This document shows, piece by piece, positions 28,424 through 37,403 of a stretch of DNA of 64,000 bases. Position numbers and translations under genes: made by a program. Within the stretch, counting starts at the first letter, position 1. Each line of letters begins with the position of its first letter. This DNA comes from Alistipes putredinis (lineage in GTDB: Bacteria; Bacteroidota; Bacteroidia; Bacteroidales; Rikenellaceae): the NCBI GenBank assembly GCA_022009915.1, contig CP091730.1, positions 1,178,001 through 1,242,000 of the forward strand, given 5' to 3'. The notes under the pieces are model-generated. The model was not told where the DNA came from, did no database searches, and saw only the letters and a program-made list of their open reading frames with translations.

Positions 28424-29135
28424 CTATTCTTTTTGAATGAATAAAACGGGTTTTTCCCACTGCGGATTCGTTGCTTCCCGAACAACTCCGTCAGGATTTA
28501 CAGTTTCATTGATACCAAAGGCGGATTTCCGATAAATCATTGCATTGTTGTTTACAGCATTGAAAAAATCTATGCTATCTTCTGCGGCAATTATAACCAA
28601 ATACTCTCCGTCCGTCTTTTGGTTATAATAGGTGTAGCTGCCTTCTATGTAAGTCAATAATGAGTCTGGCATGGCTGCGGCATCGAAATCTCTGTCGTAT
28701 TCGATATTGCAGATGATTTGCGGGTCCGTGTCGAGAGGTGCTTCAAACAGAATACTCCACTTTCTGGGGTGCACATTTCCCGTTTTTTCTACTTCGACTT
28801 TCATATCGAGAGAATATTTGCCCTCTTTTTCGGTAAGTTCCGGATTGATAGATTTAATTTCCGATGGAGCGATGCTCGTAAGCGCAATAACGGTATTCTT
28901 GGTGAAATCCACGGCGGGTGCATCGACATTGTCCCTTTCGCACATCTCCTGTAATTGCGATTGAAACGTAAGCACGTATGCCGAATCGAATTTAATATGT
29001 TTGAAATCTCCTGAAAAAAATTTATTTCCTTTATTCCCAACTTCTTGGGTGCGGTAAATTTGCCTTCGTCCGTATTTTTTTGTCGCATGCCGCCAGCACA
29101 GCCAGCACCGCCACAAATAGTAGAATTCGTTTCAT
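28424..29135 (-). CDS. Lipoprotein, paralogue of the 27155-27880 gene (frameshifted)
   Basis: About 237 aa from ATG 29135 (MKRILLFVAVLAVLAACDKK, an SPII signal). Shared blocks with the other paralogue: IKFDSAYVLTFQSQL, DFTKNTVIALTSIAP and DMKVEVEK. The C-terminal half reads WSILFEAPLDTDPQI, SYTYYNQKTDGEYLVII and FGINETVNPDG. Frameshifts lie near 29080 and 29015. The function is unknown. Position 14 nt downstream of the subtilisin gene suggests co-transcription, so a substrate, inhibitor or partner role is possible but unproven. Confidence 0.6.
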
Positions 29136-29148
29136 AAATTAAAAATTG

Positions 29149-30829
29149 TTATTTCTCCATATCATTCAATACTGCTTGTAAAGCAGCGCCGGCATTAAGT
29201 AATCCAGCCCCTAAATAAAAACGGATTGGCCCCGTTTTCATAAGAACCATCAGCCTTTGCGGCCTAATTCTGTTGCTGTTGCAGTTAAATAGTTTTTCTA
29301 CTTCATAGTAATATAGATCGGGATTTACAGATAATATGAGTGCTGCCACAGCCTGCAACCTGAGGACAAGCAGAGGATGTCATATCGAAAAATGGAGTAT
29401 AATACCTTTCGTCGAAGCCAGCTATAGTTGTTGTTGTCGTTACGATGTTTTCTCCCGGTGCTACTAAATCCAATCTGATTCCATAGTTACTAAGAGGATG
29501 TCTTTTCCCATTTTTTAACATGGCTCCAACGGCTATCGTTTCAGAAAAAGTTATTGCGGGATAACAAACGTCGTAACTGTTGTCGTTGCCAGCTGCAAAC
29601 ACAATAACGGTTCCTAAATCTTTTTCGCAAGTATGATGCCATCTGCCGTCTTGAAACCGCATTGCAATTGCCGTTTCTATCATGGTACAATCGTGCTCAT
29701 CGAATATATATGGAATGTGCCAAGAGCAGGACATTACATCCATGCCGAAAGCGCAACCGAATACATCTGCAATTGTAGGGGCATTGTCTATATTATATGT
29801 ATTAGGTACTTGTACATAATAAAGTTGGCAATTAGGGGCAATACCGGTAATGCCTTCGCCATTATTCGTTTTTGCACTGATAATTCCTGCACATGCGGTT
29901 CCGTGCAGATCATCTGCATCAATAGGTAGTTCGTATTTTACTATTTCGGGTAAGTCAGGGTGGTCGCATGTAATTTCTTGTATGTCGCTAAGTAAAATTT
30001 TTATATCGCTCGACCCTTGTGTAATTGCTTTTGCTTCGAGGTAGTTTATGTCGAGGCCTCCGGGATTGTGCAGGTACCATTGCTGTGGAAACAGCGGGTC
30101 GTTCGGAGCTGGGGCGTCAGCGGCTCTTGTCGGGGCTTGGTATTCGGGATACGAATTCGGTTGTTTCGAGCATGAGCGCACCTCGAACATTATGTCCGGT
30201 TCGGCGTATTGGAATAGTCCGCTTTCGTAGAAACGCGCCGACATCGCCAGTGCGTCGCAGTCCGACTGTGTGCTGCAAGCAAGTTTGTACCACAAGTCGA
30301 GACGTGCGCCTACTTCCCCTATTATTTCCACTCCGTTTTTTTATCTGCCATTCGTTGCAGGACGGGATAGTCTTCGGCCGATTTCAGCTTGACGTAGAAC
30401 AGATGGGAAACGAATACATCTACACCTTTGCTGTTGGTGTATGCCTGCGATTTATAGAGAATTTTGTCTTCACTCATCTCGAAAGCCCGTGTCGAGCCTA
30501 TTGCCCATGTGGCGTTTTTCGACGTCAGCGGCTCTGGTCAGACCCTTGCTGAACATTCTGCCTTCTGGTACCTTTGCGGTTTTTGAATACGTGGTAGTCC
30601 ATCTTCTCCGCGTCTATGATATCGTACCGGTCTTCGCCATTGAATATGATGAAACTTTTTCGGGCTGGGCTTTTCATGGTGACTTTCGTATTGCCCGCCC
30701 AATAGTGCGGCTCGGCGTCCGAGAGCGGCAAAACGTCCGGTTCGATAGCATTTTCGGGACAATCTTTAACGCATCCGGTCGCGGTGAATAAGGCGGTTAT
30801 GGAGAAAAAAATGCAAATTTTAGTTTCAT
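29149..30829 (-). CDS. Subtilisin-like (S8) serine protease, lipoprotein (frameshifted)
   Basis: About 560 aa. The start MKLKFAFFS (ATG 30829) passes through a homopolymer error into ITALFTATGCVKDCPENAI, a lipoprotein signal with Cys. A pro-region (about residues 30-190) precedes the S8 domain. The catalytic triad is in KILLSDIQE (Asp), LHGTACAGIIS (His) and DMTSSACPQVAG (Ser). The oxyanion region is VFAAGNDNSYD. Frameshifts also occur near 30560, 30340 and 29360. It would be a cell-surface protease that processes external proteins. The following minus-strand genes are the tandem lipoproteins. Confidence 0.88.
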
Positions 30830-31014
30830 AAGCAGTAGTTTTTTTGTGGGTTTGTGGCCTAAAATAATGAAATTTATTTTGGAAATCCAAATCTGTAATG
30901 TTTTTGATTTTTTTGTGCCGCCGCTTTTGGGGAGGAGACAAAGATAAAACCATTTATGCGTGATATTGCGGCGGATATTTTTTTGCCGGCCGGTCGGGTA
31001 ATAAGAAGGATAAT

Positions 31015-31050
31015 AAAAAGCAACGGTTCTTTGTGAACCGTCGCTTTTTG
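31015..31050 (-). terminator. Terminator of tRNA-fMet
   Basis: AAAAAGC.ACGGTTC pairs with GAACCGT.GCTTTTT around a 5-nt loop, just downstream (minus) of the tRNA. A-run and T-run flanks make it bidirectional. Confidence 0.75.
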
Positions 31051-31056
31051 ATTTAG

Positions 31057-31128
31057 TAGCGGGGGAGGACTCGAACCTCCGGCCTTTGGGTTATGAGCCC
31101 AACGAGCTACCAACTGCTCCACCCCGCG
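31057..31128 (-). tRNA. Initiator tRNA-fMet (CAT)
   Basis: The sequence starts CGCGGGGTGGAGCAG and has the anticodon arm TTGGGCTCATAACCCAA (CAT). Three consecutive G-C pairs in the anticodon stem and an unpaired C at position 1 are initiator features. The T arm is GGAGGTTCGAGTCCTCC. The 3' side of the acceptor stem has one C too few (CCC-GC where CCCC-GC is needed), so one base is probably missing from a homopolymer. No CCA is encoded. Confidence 0.93.
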
Positions 31129-31137
31129 ATGTGAGTA

Positions 31138-31170
31138 CAAAGGTAAGGCAAATTTTTTTATAAATGCAAA
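31138..31170 (-). promoter_or_regulatory. Promoter of tRNA-fMet
   Basis: On the minus strand TTTG, 21 nt and TACCTTTG (complement CAAAGGTA at 31138-31145) form a near-consensus Bacteroidota promoter starting about 10 nt before the tRNA. A divergent TACATTTG (31179-31186) probably serves ispD. Confidence 0.6.
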
Positions 31171-31199
31171 ATTTTACATACATTTGAGTTGTAATTTTT

Positions 31200-31875
31200 A
31201 TGAGCAAAATCGGTACCATAATAGTTGCGGCAGGCAGCGGAACCCGAATGAATTCGGTGATTCCCCAAACAGTTCATGATGCTTGCCGGTGCTCCGGTGC
31301 TGGTGCATACGGTGCGAAAATTTTTTTCGGCGTATCCTCTTGCGGACGTCGCAGTGGTCGTCGGACGCGATTATGCTGATTATTGGCGTCGCCTTAGTGC
31401 GGAGTACGGACTGCCGCCGCACAAGACTTTTTCGGGTGGTGCCACTCGCTACGATTCGGTGGCCTGCGGTCTTGCGGCTCTCGACGATGACTGTTCGGTG
31501 ATTGCCGTGCATGACGGAGCCCGTCCTTTGGTGTCCGAGGAACTGATACGCAGGGTCTGCGAGGCGGCCCGAAAAACCGGAGCAGCCGTTCCTACGGTCG
31601 AAGTGGTGGATTCATACAGAAGCGTTGCGGGCGGTGTCTCGCATACGGTCGAGCGCTCTTCTTTGAGAATAGTGCAGACTCCGCAGGCGTTTGGGGCGGG
31701 GCTTTTGAGGCGAGCCTACGAGAGTACGAGTGCGAGGCAGAACTTTACCGACGACGCTTCGGTGGTCGAGGCTATCGGCGGAAAAATAACGCTCGTTGAA
31801 GGCGAGCGGCAGAATATCAAGCTGACCGGCAGTGTCGATATGACGATTGCCCGTGCGCTTATGGAGGAGAGATGA
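31200..31875 (+). CDS. ispD: 2-C-methyl-D-erythritol 4-phosphate cytidylyltransferase (one frameshift)
   Basis: About 225 aa. IspD transfers CMP to MEP in the non-mevalonate isoprenoid pathway. The start is MSKIGTIIVAAGSGTRMN, the nucleotide-binding motif. One A is missing near 31268 (IPKQFM). Then VAVVVGRDYADYW, AVHDGARPLVS with the conserved HDGARP, IVQTPQAFGAGLL and DDASVVE are all typical. It overlaps the next gene by 4 nt. A TACATTTG -7 element lies close upstream. Confidence 0.95.
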
Positions 31876-32372
31876 TTATGAATCGGCGTAAGTTTTCTTG
31901 CTGCATGGATTCCCGCAGCAAATATATAACGTCGGCTACGGTGCTGCTCGTGGCCTTGGGCGTCGCTGCGATGTATTTTCTGTCGGTGGGGGATTATCTG
32001 CCGGCGTGGTCGCTGCTTTTCATGCTGACGCTCGGGGCGCTTTGCGCTCTGTCCGTTCCTCGGTTCGTGCGGCTGAGCGAAACGGCCGTGGAGATACACT
32101 GCACGGTGGAGATTACCGAACTGCCGTATGACATGATTCGCAGCGTGCGCATGTTGCCCGACCGGACGAAGATTGTCCCGTTGGTGGCCTCTTTCGGTTT
32201 TTTCGGATATTTCGGCTTTTATCTCGATATCGAGAATTGGGATATCGTGCGCCTTTACAGCGGTTCGATGCGTTCGCTCGTCGAGATTGAGGACATTTTC
32301 GAGAGGCGTTATGCGGTCGGAGTTTCCGACCCTCAGGCTTTTATCGAAGCTCTGAGGCCTTATGTTCGATAA
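31872..32372 (+). CDS. PH-domain-like membrane protein
   Basis: 166 aa, intact, overlapping ispD by 4 nt. Two adjacent hydrophobic segments (residues about 20-40 and 45-65: ITSATVLLVALGVAAMYFL and SLLFMLTLGALCAL) form a hairpin. They are followed by a soluble domain of about 100 residues (VEIHCTVEITELPYDMIRSVRML, then GVSDPQAFIEALRPYV) that fits bacterial PH domains (PF10882-type). No enzymatic function is expected. The start may be the second Met (MNRRKF). Role unknown. Confidence 0.6.
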   Translation: MIMNRRKFSCCMDSRSKYITSATVLLVALGVAAMYFLSVGDYLPAWSLLFMLTLGALCALSVPRFVRLSETAVEIHCTVEITELPYDMIRSVRMLPDRTKIVPLVASFGFFGYFGFYLDIENWDIVRLYSGSMRSLVEIEDIFERRYAVGVSDPQAFIEALRPYVR

Positions 32373-32450
32373 CATGTCTTTTTTCGACAGCCGATAGTTT
32401 GATTATCCGATTTTTTGCGTATCTTTGAAAAGGATTGACAGTTGTTCGTG

Positions 32451-33529
32451 ATGTGGAATTTTTTGCTCATTCCGTTTTCGTGGATTTACCGTGCGGTTAT
32501 CGTCGTTCGGCATAAGTTGTTCGATTCCGGCCTGCTGAAAAGCCGCAGGTTCGATATTCCCGTAATATGTATAGGGAACATCACCGTGGGCGGCACCGGC
32601 AAGACCCCGTTCGCCGAGATGTTGATTAGGCATTTCTGCGAAAACTATAACGTGGCGCTGCTTTCGCGCGGCTACGGCCGCAGGACCAAGGGCTATCTCG
32701 AAGTGCAGACAACCACGCCCTGTTCCCGCTCGGGCGACGAACCGAAGCAGATAAAAGGCTCAAATTTCCGAATGCTGTCGTGGCGGTGTGCGAACGTCGT
32801 GCGGAGGGCATCGATACTATCCGCTGCAATCATCCGGAGGTGAATCTCATAATTATGGACGACGGGTTCCAGCATCGCAGGGTCGAAGCCAAGGTGAATA
32901 TCGTGCTTATAGACTATACGCGGCCCCTGCATGAGGACCACATGCTGCCGTGGGGACGTCTGCGCGATTTGCCCTCGCAGTTGCACCGTGCGCATTTCGT
33001 CTGCATGACCAAGTGTCCGCCGACGATGAATGCCCTGCAACAGCGTATCACGCGCAAGGAGTTGAGCCTTTATCCCTACCAATGCCTGTTCTTCACGCGG
33101 GTGGTGAGCGGAACCCCTCAGCCGATATTCCCTTCCGATGCACCTCCGACGGTCACGGCTGGCGCCAAGGTCATAGCCATGGCCGCCATAGGCAATCCGT
33201 CCGCTTTCGTGCACGGGCTGGAAAACCGGTACGATGTCGTGGATACCATTATTTTCGGCGACCATCATTCGTATCGCGTCGCTGATTTGTCCCGCATGAG
33301 AAAGGCGCTGGATTCGGCTCCCGAGGGCACGGTGATTGTAACGACCGAGAAGGATGCGGTCAAACTGACTTCGGCCCGCAAGATTCCGGTCGAGATACGC
33401 AGCCGGCTCTATCTCATGCCCATACATATCTCCTTTGTGGACAATTCGAAAGAAGATTTTTTACATAAACTCGAATACGATGTTAGAACTAATCAAACAA
33501 ACCGCCTCTTTTATTCGAGAGAAGGTTGA
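32451..33529 (+). CDS. lpxK: Tetraacyldisaccharide 4'-kinase (one frameshift)
   Basis: LpxK phosphorylates the lipid A precursor at the inner face of the membrane. The N-terminus MWNFLLIPFSWIYRAVI is a membrane anchor, and GNITVGGTGKTP is the Walker A region. SRGYGRRTKGY, NLIIMDDGFQHRR and VIVTTEKDAVKL are conserved LpxK blocks. A frameshift near 32755 splits it. The annotated start is the ATG at 32451 rather than the TTG three codons upstream. Its frame runs 50 nt into punA, so the true end could be nearer 33480. Confidence 0.93.
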
Positions 33530-34284
33530 TTTCCAGCCCGAGGTGGGCATCATTCTCGGTACCGGTCTGGGAGGACTGACCCAGAGCATAGAGATTAGCG
33601 CCGCTCTGAATTATGCCGATATCCCGAATTTCCCCGTTTCGACGGTTCAGGGACATACCGGACGTCTTATCTTCGGAATGCTTGGCGGCAAACGTGTCGT
33701 GGCCATGCAGGGCCGTTTCCACTATTACGAAGGGTATACTCCGCAGCAGGTGGTGTTCCCCTGTCAGGGTGATGAAGATGCTTGGCATCGAGTATCTGTT
33801 CGTCAGCAACGCCAGCGGCGGCATAAACAGCAGTTTCCGTACCGGCGATCTGATGATTATCACCGACCATATAAATCTTATCCCCAACCCGCTCGTCGGT
33901 CGCAATATCGAGGAACTCGGACCCCGTTTCCCTGATATGCACAACTGTTATGACAAGAGCCTAATAGCACGCGCGACGCAGATTGCCGAAGCCGAGGGCA
34001 TAAAGCTCCAATACGGCGTATACGTGGGCGGCACGGGTCCGACTTTCGAGACTCAGGCCGAATACCGCTACTTCAAGGCTATCGGAGGCGATGCCGCCGG
34101 CATGTCCACGACGCCCGAAGTGATAGCGGCCCGCCATATGGGTCTCCCCGTTTTCGCCGTGTCGATTATCACCAACTGCGGCCTGTCCGACGAGAAGGGC
34201 GACCATGAGGATGTTCAGCGTCAGGGCGCCAGAGCCGAGAAGAAGATGACGCACCTTTTCGTAGAAATGATTAAACAGCTTTAA
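33480..34284 (+). CDS. punA: Purine nucleoside phosphorylase (one frameshift)
   Basis: About 268 aa. It cleaves purine nucleosides by phosphorolysis for purine salvage. Motifs: GIILGTGLGGL, VQGHTGRLIFGML, GRFHYYEGY for phosphate binding, SNASGGINSSF, TDHINLIPNPL and GGTGPTFETQAEYRY with the base-binding Glu and Asn region (SIITNCGLSD). One base is lost near 33770. It starts in the end of lpxK and lies 5 nt before ssb, so the genes are likely co-transcribed. Confidence 0.93.
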
Positions 34285-34289
34285 GGATT

Positions 34290-34734
34290 ATGATAAACAA
34301 GGTTATTTTGGTGGGCAACGTGGGCGCCGATCCCGAAGTCCGCACGCTCGAATCGGGTACGAAGGTGGCCCGCGTGCGGCTTGCCACTACCGAACGCATA
34401 TACAACCGCCAGACGCAGGAGAGCAAGGACTACACCGAATGGCATACCGTGATTCTTTGGGGCGGCCTTGCCGATGTCGCCGACAAGTATGTCCGCAAGG
34501 GCAGTCAGGCTCTATATCGAGGGCCGCATCCGCTCGAACAAATGGACGGAAAAGGACGGAGTGGAGCGCACGACGGTGGAGATTGTCGCCAGCGACATGA
34601 AACTTCTCGGCCGCAGAGGCGATGCGCCGGCCGCGGCTCCGATGCCCTCATCGAGACCCGATGCGGCGCCTGCCCTGCCGGCAGCTCCGACACCTGCGCC
34701 TCCGGCGGACGATGTGGACGATTTGCCGTTCTAA
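34290..34734 (+). CDS. ssb: Single-stranded DNA-binding protein (one frameshift)
   Basis: About 148 aa. The OB-fold starts MINKVILVGNVGADPEVR, with KVARVRLATTERI, DYTEWHTVILWGGLAD and the tail motif VERTTVEIVASDM. A frameshift lies near 34505. A Pro/Ala-rich linker leads to the acidic tip DDVDDLPF, which recruits partner proteins. It lies 9 nt before recO. Functions in replication and repair. Confidence 0.95.
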
Positions 34735-34743
34735 ATTCGGACT

Positions 34744-35470
34744 ATGAAGTCTTACAAGGCTCGTGGTATAGTTCTGCATACGCTCCGTTACGGGGACAAT
34801 TCGTTGATAGTATATATCCTGACCGATGTTCTGGGCCGCCAAACCTATATGGTCCGGAACTCGGCGTCGAAAGGGGGCCGCACACGGGCTGCGGCTCTTT
34901 TCCAACCCATGTTTGCAGTCGAGTTCGAAGGGTTGGAGAGCCCTCGTGCCCAGATGCACCGTATGAAGGACGTGGAGTGTGCGCTGCCGATGCACAGCAT
35001 TCCGTTCGATATTCGCAAGAGCACCATCTCGCTTTTTCATGGCCGAGGTCCTGTACCGCCTAATCCGCGAGGTGGAGCCTAACGAAGAGCTGTTCGATTT
35101 CCTTTACGATTCGGTGGCGCATCTGGACGACATGCAGCAGGGCGTCGCCAATTTCCACCTGTGGTTCCTCGTGCGTTTGAGCCGGTTTCTGGGTTTTTAT
35201 CCTGCCGGTGATTACACGGCTGGCGCATGGTTCGACATGCAGGAGGGACATTTTTCATCCGCCCAGCCCCTGCACGCTGCGGTAATCAATCCTTCCGGTG
35301 CCGAATTGCTGTGGCGGCTTATGGAGTGCGGGGCCGAGGGGCTTTGCGACATTCGCCTTTCGCGCAGTGACCGCACTGCGTTTCTGGACGACATCCTCGG
35401 CTATTTCGGCTACCATTTGGATGCGATGCACACCATCCGCTCGGTAGATATTCTCAGAGAAGTTTTTTAG
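34744..35470 (+). CDS. recO: DNA repair protein RecO (one frameshift)
   Basis: About 242 aa. RecO anneals ssDNA and loads RecA with RecR. The N-terminal OB-fold reads KSYKARGIVLHTLRYGDNS and LTDVLGRQTYMVR. A frameshift near 35035 leads to the helical C-terminal part (EVLYRLIREVEPNEELFDF, LWFLVRLSRFLGFYP). The gene directly follows ssb, its physical partner in the RecFOR pathway. The C-terminal zinc Cys cluster of some RecO proteins is not apparent. Confidence 0.92.
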
Positions 35471-35582
35471 TGCCCGCGCATAATTGGCATTCGTCATCGG
35501 CACGATGCCGAAATATACGGCAGGAGAGTGCATGCCGCTGCGGCTGACCTCGATGTCGGTCCCGCTTTTCGGACATTTTTCT

Positions 35583-36665
35583 TTACATAATCCGTTCGAG
35601 CATCGCGATGTAAAGACCTATGCCTTGGCGTATTTCGCTCAGGTGCACGAATTCGTCCGCGCTGTGCGAACGGGCGCTGTCTCCGACGCCGAGTTTGAGC
35701 GACGGAATGTCGAGCAGCGCTTGGTCGGAGGTGGTCGGCGAGCCGTAGGTGGTGCGGCCCAGTGCCAGTCCGGCCTTGACTATTTCGTGTTCGGGCGAGA
35801 TTGACGAAGGTTTTAGGCGTGTGGAGCGCGGAATCACTTCGCATTCGACATGTTTACGTATGATGTCCACCACCTGCTCGTTGGTGTATCGGTCCGTGAC
35901 GCGAATATCGACAGTGAAGCGGCACTCCGCCGGAACGACGTTGTGCTGCGAGCCGGCCGAGATAATCGTTACCGTCATCTTAACGGCTCCGAACAGTTCG
36001 CTTTCGAGCGGAAAACGGTACGTGCGGAACCACTCTATGTCACGCATCGCCTTGTATATGGCGTTGTCGCCCTCTTCTCTGGCGGCATGTCCGGCGCGGC
36101 CGTGCGCCACGCAGTCTATGACTATAAGACCTCTTTCTGCAATGGCCAGCTGCATGAGCGTCGGTTCGCCCACAATGGCGAATTCCAGCGGTCCGAGCAT
36201 CGGAATTATGGATTCCAGTCCTCCGCTTCCGCTGTTCTCCTCCTCTGCCGTAAGGGCGATGCAGAGGTTGTATTTCAAGTCTTTGCGGTCGTAGAAATGC
36301 CTGAACGCGGCCAGCAGCGATACCCCGCTCGCTCCCGCGTCGTTGCTGCCCAGCCCGTACAGCCTGTCTCCTTCCACTGTCGCCGCATACGGGTCGCGCG
36401 TGTATGCACTGTTGGGCTTTACCGTGTCGTGATGCGAGTTGAGCAGAATGGTCGGTTTGCTCGGGTCGTAGTACCTGTTCACGGCCCATACGTTGTTCAG
36501 ATGACGCTGCACGTTCTCTATTCCGTGTCGGGTCATGAAATCGGCTATGAGCTGCGCCGTACCCTGCTCCTGCCGGCTTACGGACGGTATGGCAATCATG
36601 CCTTTGAGCAGCTGCACGGCATCGTCGTACAGCACTTCGGAGTATTTGTCGCAAATGTTATCCAT
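35583..36665 (-). CDS. argE: M20-family deacetylase (ArgE-like)
   Basis: Intact 360 aa. Metal ligands of M20 peptidases are visible: LLNSHHDTVKP (His, Asp), GSNDAGASG, TAEEENSGSGG (catalytic Glu pair), VGEPTLMQ and the last His in DSARSHSADEFV. The dimerisation domain lies between. In Bacteroidota this family makes ornithine from N-acyl-ornithine (acetyl or succinyl) in arginine synthesis. No other arg genes are seen here, so the exact substrate is inferred. It is convergent with recO and 3 nt from rlmB. Confidence 0.85.
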   Translation of the reverse strand: MDNICDKYSEVLYDDAVQLLKGMIAIPSVSRQEQGTAQLIADFMTRHGIENVQRHLNNVWAVNRYYDPSKPTILLNSHHDTVKPNSAYTRDPYAATVEGDRLYGLGSNDAGASGVSLLAAFRHFYDRKDLKYNLCIALTAEEENSGSGGLESIIPMLGPLEFAIVGEPTLMQLAIAERGLIVIDCVAHGRAGHAAREEGDNAIYKAMRDIEWFRTYRFPLESELFGAVKMTVTIISAGSQHNVVPAECRFTVDIRVTDRYTNEQVVDIIRKHVECEVIPRSTRLKPSSISPEHEIVKAGLALGRTTYGSPTTSDQALLDIPSLKLGVGDSARSHSADEFVHLSEIRQGIGLYIAMLERIM

Positions 36666-36668
36666 GTG

Positions 36669-37400
36669 TTATTTGAGTCTTTGACGCACTGCCTCGAACA
36701 GCATTACGGCTGCTGCGGCCGAGACGTTGAGCGATTGAATGTTTCCGTATTGCGGTATGGCGACAGTCATGTCGCACAGTTTGAGCACCTCTTTGGAGAT
36801 GCCTTGCTCCTCGCTGCCCATTACGATTGCCGTGGGACCGGTCATATCCGCGTCGTAGAGTGTTCGGTCGGCTTTCTCGCTGGCGGCTACCACACGTATG
36901 CCCGTGGACTGCAACATCTTGATTGTGTTGCGTATGCTGCCGACACGGCACACCGGAATGTTGTTCAGCGCTCCGGCCGAGGCTTTCATGGCGTCGGCAT
37001 TCACAGGGGCTGCGTTTTTAATCGGGACTATCAGCCCGTGGGCTCCCGCGCATTCGGCGCTTCGGGCAATGCCACCGAAGTTGCGCACGTCGGTAATTCC
37101 GTCGAAAATCACTATGAGCGCCGGCTGCGAGGCGGGAATCTCGGCGAGCATGTCCTCCACGTCGGCATAGACGATTGGCGAAATCTGTGCTACCACGCCT
37201 TGGTGATTGCCCCGCACGGTGCGGTTGAGCTTTTCTACCGGAACCTGCTGCACGTGTATGCGCTGTGCCCTGCAAATTTCCGACAGTTCGGAGAGCAGCT
37301 GCCCTTCGGCTCCTTTCCTTATCATCACTTTTTCGATTTGCCGTCCGGCCTCGATGGCTTCGATTACGGGCCTTATTCCGAAAACAATGTCGTTTGCCAT
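36669..37400 (-). CDS. rlmB: TrmH-family 23S rRNA 2'-O-methyltransferase
   Basis: Intact 243 aa. The N-terminal L30e-like substrate domain (FGIRPVIEAIEAGRQIEKV) is followed by a SPOUT knot: FDGITDVRNFGGIARSAECAG, MGSEEQGIS and IPQYGNIQSLNVSAAAAVM. RlmB methylates G2251 of 23S rRNA. The downstream argE-like gene is 3 nt away and the ABC-F gene precedes it by 3 nt, so these form one minus-strand cluster. Confidence 0.93.
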   Translation of the reverse strand: MANDIVFGIRPVIEAIEAGRQIEKVMIRKGAEGQLLSELSEICRAQRIHVQQVPVEKLNRTVRGNHQGVVAQISPIVYADVEDMLAEIPASQPALIVIFDGITDVRNFGGIARSAECAGAHGLIVPIKNAAPVNADAMKASAGALNNIPVCRVGSIRNTIKMLQSTGIRVVAASEKADRTLYDADMTGPTAIVMGSEEQGISKEVLKLCDMTVAIPQYGNIQSLNVSAAAAVMLFEAVRQRLK

Positions 37401-37403
37401 GGT

